From contig WTAY01000143.1 of the NCBI GenBank assembly GCA_013139345.1, positions 1-10,108 of the forward strand: a stretch of 10,108 nt of DNA, read 5' to 3'. The notes beneath the pieces were generated by a model that was not told the origin of the DNA, made no database searches, and was given only the letters and a program-made list of their open reading frames with translations. Of the stretch, positions 6,370 through 10,108 are shown one piece after another; positions within the stretch are counted from its first letter, which is position 1; each line of letters begins with the position of its first letter. The position numbers and the translations under genes are program-made. The stretch is from Methylophaga sp. (GTDB lineage Bacteria; Pseudomonadota; Gammaproteobacteria; Nitrosococcales; Methylophagaceae).

Positions 6370-6386
6370 GTTTAGTTTAACTAAAC
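6370..6386. promoter_or_regulatory. Perfect 17-base inverted repeat, operator-like
   Basis: GTTTAGTT, one central T, then AACTAAAC is a perfect 8+1+8 inverted repeat ending 25 bases before the lptD start. Its size and symmetry suit a dimeric helix-turn-helix regulator (MarR-, TetR- or TrpR-type half-sites look similar). It sits just downstream of the candidate promoter, or overlaps one if TATAGA (6387-6392) is the real -10. The regulator is unknown. The loop is too small for a good RNA hairpin, which favours a protein-binding site. Confidence 0.45.
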
Positions 6387-6411
6387 TATAGATTGAGGTA
6401 TTCCATTAAAG

Positions 6412-8628
6412 ATGGTTATGCGCAGACTGACTATTTTATCTACAGCACTTTTAATGTGCTTTTCTTCATTGTCTATGGCCGAATCTGGTCATCAACAGTG
6501 TAAGACTGATAATCATAATAAATATTTACCTATTGCTGACCATAAGCAAGAAACTGCCGTTGATGTTAAAGCTGATAGTGTTCAGTTGGTCGAAGAAGGA
6601 ACTTCTGTCTTTACGGGTAATGTTGAAGTCACTCGTTCAGGGCAAGAATTAAAATCAGATCGGGCTACTTATAATCAACTATCGGGTAATGTAACGGCTA
6701 ATGGCAATGTTCAAATGCGTGATAGCGATATTATTCTTAATTCTGAACAAGCAGAATGGTCTTTATCAAATGATGAAGGGACGTTACTTGATGCTGATTA
6801 CCGTTTGCGTGAAAGTCATGCTCGTGGGAAAGCCAATCAGGTTTATCGACAAGGGACTGAAAAAACTCTTTTAAAAGATGCAACATATACTACGTGTGAT
6901 GAAGGGAGTGATGCATGGCTGTTAGAGTCCAGTAACGTTAAGTTAGATCATGTTACCGCGGTAGGTGAGGCTAGAGATGTTGTTATTCGACTGGGGGGGC
7001 TGCCAGTGTTCTATACGCCGTATATTAGTTTCCCATTAAATGATGAACGAAAGTCAGGATTTTTAACTCCTATGGTGGGAAGCTCTGATGAGACGGGGTT
7101 TGATCTTAGAACACCCTACTATTGGAATGTAGCGCCTAATGCAGATGCGACGATAACACCTCGTTATATGGCTGATAGAGGTTTTATGTTGAATGGAGAA
7201 TTTCGATATTTAACAGAGCAACATCAAGGCGTGCTTGATGCAGGTTTTCTTGCAAGTGATGATTTAGAAAAAGATGACGATATTTTGAATCCTTACTATA
7301 AAGAAGATAGGAAACATTTCTCTTTACAAAATACAAGTCGATTAGGTTCTCGTTGGCACAGTAATATTGATTACAATTATGTATCAGATAAGGCGTATAT
7401 CGAAGATTTTGCATCAAGCTTAAGTTTGACAAGTACAACACACCTTAAGCGACAATTGAATGTAGGCTATGCGGGAAATAACTGGAATTTTGTAGGTCGA
7501 TTGCAAGGGTATCAAAACTTAACAAGTGTTAGTAATCCATATCAACGCTTACCGCAACTTCTTGTTACTGGGCTATTTCCTGAGCAAGCCATGGGGCTAA
7601 CCTATGGTATTACTGCAGAATATGTTGCCTTTGATCATGATGATAAAGTAAAGGGACAACGTTTTAATCTAGAACCTTCAATCAGTCTTCCATGGAGTTC
7701 AGCAGCAGCCTTTGTAACACCTCGTATTGCATTGAATCATACTCGTTATGATTTGGATGAAAATGGTGGTACGATTTCTAATGATGATCCGACGAGAACT
7801 TTACCAATTGTAAGTGTTGATAGTGGCTTATTCTTTGAGCGAGAATTAAGATTTTCTAATAGCAACTATATCCATACGCTTGAACCAAGAGCATTTTATT
7901 TATATATCCCAGAACGTGATCAATCAGATATCCCTATCTTTGATAGTAGTTTGAGAACATTTAGCATGGGGCAATTATTTTCTCATGATAGATTTACGGG
8001 TGCAGATCGGATAGGGGATACCAGTCAACTTTCCTTGTCTTTGACGTCGAGAATTATTAATCAAGAAACAGGAAAAGAGAACTTACGCGTTAGCCTTGGA
8101 CAGATTCAATATTTTAAAGATCGCAATGTAACACTTCTTAATACAGCTCCAGAAACACAATCTGATTCTGATATGGTGGCTGAAGTTGTTGCTTCTATTG
8201 CTAAAGAATGGACAGTACGAGGTGAAATGCAATGGGATCCTCATGGTGATACAAATAATATGTCAGCATTAGGGCTTAATTATCGTGGTGAGCAAGGTCA
8301 ATTATTAAACCTTTCTCATCGTTATCGTCGTGATGGACTTGAACAAGTTGATATCTCAACTCGAATTCCATTTAACAAACAATGGAGCATCGTTGGACGT
8401 TGGTATCATTCAATTAAAGATAGCCGAACACTAGAAGGTTTGGCGGGAATTGAATATGATAGTTGCTGTTGGGCAACCCGTTTAGTTGTGAGAAACTATG
8501 TTAATAGCTCAACAGATCAGGATAGAAATTTGGCTATTTTCTTCCAAATCGAATTAAAAGGCCTTGGTAACTTTGGTAAAAAAACTGAAACGTTATTAGA
8601 AAAAAATATATTAGGCTACGGTTCATAA
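6412..8628 (+). CDS. lptD: LPS-assembly protein LptD
   Basis: 738 residues, somewhat shorter than E. coli LptD (784). LptD forms the outer-membrane translocon with the lipoprotein LptE and inserts lipopolysaccharide into the outer leaflet. The signal peptide covers about residues 1-23 (cleavage SMA|ES). An LptA/OstA-like beta-jellyroll follows at about 46-190 (VDVKADSVQL, FTGNVEV, SDRATYN, ANGNVQMRDSD), then the barrel, opening with GLPVFYTPYISFPLNDERKSGFLTP and FDLRTPYYWNVAPN, family hallmarks. The four cysteines of the disulfide network are all present: C30 near the mature N-terminus, C162 and the CC pair at C685-C686, equivalent to C31, C173, C724 and C725 in E. coli. ATG 6412 is used (GAGG at 6395-6398, spacing rather long); ATG 6418 two codons on is also possible, and an in-frame TGA at 6394 excludes earlier starts. 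It is followed by a terminator and then surA, whose product helps fold it. Confidence 0.97.
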   Translation: MVMRRLTILSTALLMCFSSLSMAESGHQQCKTDNHNKYLPIADHKQETAVDVKADSVQLVEEGTSVFTGNVEVTRSGQELKSDRATYNQLSGNVTANGNVQMRDSDIILNSEQAEWSLSNDEGTLLDADYRLRESHARGKANQVYRQGTEKTLLKDATYTTCDEGSDAWLLESSNVKLDHVTAVGEARDVVIRLGGLPVFYTPYISFPLNDERKSGFLTPMVGSSDETGFDLRTPYYWNVAPNADATITPRYMADRGFMLNGEFRYLTEQHQGVLDAGFLASDDLEKDDDILNPYYKEDRKHFSLQNTSRLGSRWHSNIDYNYVSDKAYIEDFASSLSLTSTTHLKRQLNVGYAGNNWNFVGRLQGYQNLTSVSNPYQRLPQLLVTGLFPEQAMGLTYGITAEYVAFDHDDKVKGQRFNLEPSISLPWSSAAAFVTPRIALNHTRYDLDENGGTISNDDPTRTLPIVSVDSGLFFERELRFSNSNYIHTLEPRAFYLYIPERDQSDIPIFDSSLRTFSMGQLFSHDRFTGADRIGDTSQLSLSLTSRIINQETGKENLRVSLGQIQYFKDRNVTLLNTAPETQSDSDMVAEVVASIAKEWTVRGEMQWDPHGDTNNMSALGLNYRGEQGQLLNLSHRYRRDGLEQVDISTRIPFNKQWSIVGRWYHSIKDSRTLEGLAGIEYDSCCWATRLVVRNYVNSSTDQDRNLAIFFQIELKGLGNFGKKTETLLEKNILGYGS

Positions 8629-8649
8629 CATTATTGAACCTAGTACATT

Positions 8650-8702
8650 AAAAGCTGTCGTATTGTTCAGAATTATACATTTTGAATAACGGCGGCTTTT
8701 TT
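8650..8702 (+). terminator. Rho-independent terminator between lptD and surA
   Basis: AAAAGCTGTCGT (8650-8661) pairs with ACGGCGGCTTTT (8689-8700), a 12-pair stem with two G-T wobbles. It may be prolonged by TTCA/TGAA inside the loop, and it is followed by six T in total (8697-8702). It lies 21 bases past the lptD stop. lptD, surA and pdxA are co-transcribed in many gammaproteobacteria, so this would end or attenuate the lptD transcript before surA. Confidence 0.7.
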
Positions 8703-8728
8703 ACTGTTTAGCTTTTCTCCTTTAGAAT
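8700..8728 (+). promoter_or_regulatory. Candidate surA promoter directly after the terminator
   Basis: TTTACT (8700-8705), a 17-base spacer and TAGAAT (8723-8728) resemble a sigma70 promoter, with four and five of six consensus matches. A start near 8735 leaves about 30 bases of leader before ATG 8766. Its position immediately behind the terminator supports separate transcription of surA-pdxA, but the match is modest. Confidence 0.35.
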
Positions 8729-8765
8729 GCTTAACTGTCTTAACTTAAAATTTGTTGGAAATTAC

Positions 8766-10031
8766 ATGATTAGAATTTTACTGTTTACCTTGATGATGGT
8801 CAGTACCGCTTGGGCTGAACCATTAGATAGAATTATTGCTGTGGTAAACAATGAGGTGCTGTTAGAAAGTGAGCTAGTCGAGATGGAGCGGACAGTTAAG
8901 CAACAGTTACGCCAGCGAAATTCCAATATGCCTCCGCGGGATATATTACGTAAACAGGTGTTGGAGAGATTAATTGTTCAACGTGTACAGATTCAAAAAG
9001 CATCTCGAGTAGGAATTAGAGTTGGGGATGATGCTTTAAATGCCGCACTACGACAAATTGCAGGCAATAATAATCTGACATTACGTGAGTTTCGAGATGT
9101 TCTACATGGTGATGGTTTAGATTTTACAGACTTTCGCGAGTCAATTCGTGAAGAAATGATTATCAGCCGTCTACGTAAGGCCTTAGTGGATGATAAAATT
9201 CTAGTCTCTGATCGTGAAATAGATAATTATTTAGCAACACAAGCCGTACAAGGTGCGGTTGAAACAGCCTATCAATTGCTCCACATATTAATAAGTGTTC
9301 CTGAAGCCGCTTTACCTGAGCAAGTGCAGTCTGCACAAGAGAAGTTGACTAAAGTACAGAGCTTACTTGAAGCTGGCACTGATTTTTCTGAAGTGGCTGC
9401 TGGATATTCTGATGGGCAAAATGCGCTTGAAGGTGGTGATTTAGGCTGGAGGAAACAGGGAGAGCTACCATCATTATTTGCTGAAACAGTGCCAACTTTA
9501 ACGATTGGGCAAGTGAGTGACCCTCTGCGAAGTGGAAGTGGTTTTCATTTAGTGATGTTGGCAGATAAGAAAAGCGAAGAGACTCACCTCGTTAAACAAA
9601 CACTAGCGAGTCATATTTTGATAAAAACAAATGAGTTAACGACGGATGATGATGCTGAGAAACGTCTGAATCAGCTGTTGGAACGAGCTATAAATGGTGA
9701 TGATTTTGCAGAACTTGCTCGAGCACATTCAGATGATACGGGCTCAGCTATCGAAGGCGGAAGTTTAGGTTGGAGTAGTCCTGGTGTTATGGTGGCTGAG
9801 TTTGAAAAGGAAATGGATGCCTTAGCTGAAGGAGAATTGAGTCCTGTATTCAAAAGCCGTTTTGGTTGGCATCTCATTAAAGTTTATGAACGTCGTGAAC
9901 AAAATATGGCAGAAGAATACAACCGAAATAAAGCACGAGCACAGATCAAGAGTCGCAAAGTTTCTGAAGAGTTAGAAAGTTGGTTACGTCAATTACGTGA
10001 TGAAGCCTATATTGAGTATCGAGATCTTTGA
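8766..10031 (+). CDS. surA: Periplasmic chaperone and peptidyl-prolyl isomerase SurA
   Basis: 421 residues from ATG 8766, chosen because GGAA (8757-8760) sits five bases upstream and the signal peptide (1-17, cleavage AWA|EP) follows at once. An in-frame ATG at 8727 would add 13 residues and lies inside the candidate -10. E. coli SurA has 428 residues. Domains in order are the N-terminal chaperone core (about 18-166, opening LDRIIAVVNNEVLLESEL), parvulin PPIase 1 (about 167-268, with LLHILI, GGDLGW and SGFHLVML), parvulin PPIase 2 (about 277-376, with ASHILIK, FAELARAHSDD, GGSLGW and FGWHLIKV) and a C-terminal helix (about 378-421) that packs on the core. SurA carries unfolded outer-membrane proteins to the BAM complex; LptD is a known client, and the PlpD-like barrel encoded upstream should be one too. 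It is followed without a gap by pdxA. Confidence 0.97.
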   Translation: MIRILLFTLMMVSTAWAEPLDRIIAVVNNEVLLESELVEMERTVKQQLRQRNSNMPPRDILRKQVLERLIVQRVQIQKASRVGIRVGDDALNAALRQIAGNNNLTLREFRDVLHGDGLDFTDFRESIREEMIISRLRKALVDDKILVSDREIDNYLATQAVQGAVETAYQLLHILISVPEAALPEQVQSAQEKLTKVQSLLEAGTDFSEVAAGYSDGQNALEGGDLGWRKQGELPSLFAETVPTLTIGQVSDPLRSGSGFHLVMLADKKSEETHLVKQTLASHILIKTNELTTDDDAEKRLNQLLERAINGDDFAELARAHSDDTGSAIEGGSLGWSSPGVMVAEFEKEMDALAEGELSPVFKSRFGWHLIKVYERREQNMAEEYNRNKARAQIKSRKVSEELESWLRQLRDEAYIEYRDL

Positions 10032-10108
10032 GTACGGTTAACCGAATTGCTCTTACTGTAGGAGAGCCAGCAGGTATCGGTCCTGATCTATGTGTTCTTC
10101 TTGCTCAA
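10028..10108 (+). CDS. pdxA: 4-hydroxythreonine-4-phosphate dehydrogenase PdxA (3' partial)
   Basis: Only the first 27 codons are in the window. The frame reads RIALTVGEPAGIGPDL, the conserved N-terminal strand and GEPAGIGP motif of PdxA, which oxidises 4-phosphohydroxy-L-threonine in the DXP-dependent pathway to pyridoxal phosphate (cytosolic, NAD-dependent, metal-requiring). The likely start is TTG 10028, whose last two bases begin the surA stop (TTGA, four-base overlap), so translation is probably coupled. No ATG or GTG fits before the conserved motif. This order after surA is usual in gammaproteobacteria. The rest of the gene lies beyond the right edge. Confidence 0.9.
   Translation, partial: MSTVNRIALTVGEPAGIGPDLCVLLAQ

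Noticed and set aside
7184..7441. An 85-codon minus-strand open frame within lptD
   Set aside because: It is opposite a conserved barrel region of lptD and has no features of its own.
9671..9877. A 68-codon minus-strand open frame within surA
   Set aside because: It is opposite the second parvulin domain; Ser/Pro-rich shadow composition.

Overview
The window looks like chromosomal DNA of a Gram-negative gammaproteobacterium with AT-rich coding sequence. The signs are a complete lptD, then surA, then the first codons of pdxA in the classic gammaproteobacterial order, Sec signal peptides on most of the other proteins, an outer-membrane type Vd patatin, and tRNAs close to those of E. coli. The genus cannot be fixed from this sequence. 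A Thiotrichales/Piscirickettsiaceae-like lineage (Methylophaga or Cycloclasticus relatives) is only a guess from overall feel. I see no mobile element, CRISPR array, rRNA, integrase or phage gene.

Region 1 (1-5165, + strand) holds envelope genes. It opens inside a phospholipase D-superfamily gene (ClsC/YmdC-like cardiolipin synthase; the C-terminal HKD motif is visible). Five closely spaced genes follow: a secreted glycine-zipper protein, an exported DUF3313-like protein, a PlpD-like patatin phospholipase fused to a POTRA and outer-membrane beta-barrel, a small cytosolic SpoIIAA-like (STAS/SEC14-type) protein, and a small lipoprotein that overlaps the preceding gene and probably starts with TTG. 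No strong terminator separates these five, so they may be one operon. Two different phospholipid-acting enzyme families lie side by side here.

Region 2 (5166-6118, - strand) holds an exported cysteine-containing protein that resembles the 17-kDa surface-antigen family, convergent with region 1. Next comes a tRNA operon transcribed leftward, tRNA-Ala(GGC) then tRNA-Glu(TTC). It has a near-consensus sigma70 promoter with a GC-rich discriminator and a strong intrinsic terminator.

Region 3 (6119-6411) is the 293-base divergent spacer between the tRNA operon and lptD. Besides the tRNA promoter it holds a + strand terminator-like hairpin with no obvious gene to terminate, a candidate extended -10 promoter for lptD, and a perfect 17-base inverted repeat just downstream of that promoter, which looks like an operator.

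Region 4 (6412-10108, + strand) is the outer-membrane biogenesis cluster. lptD (LPS insertion into the outer membrane) is followed by an intrinsic terminator and a candidate promoter, then surA (the periplasmic chaperone that helps fold LptD and other barrels). The 5' end of pdxA (vitamin B6 synthesis) overlaps the surA stop by four bases, with an apparent TTG start. In functional terms the window mostly concerns building and remodelling the outer membrane. The least understood part is the 965-5165 gene set, and the most interesting regulatory features lie in the lptD leader and the lptD-surA gap.
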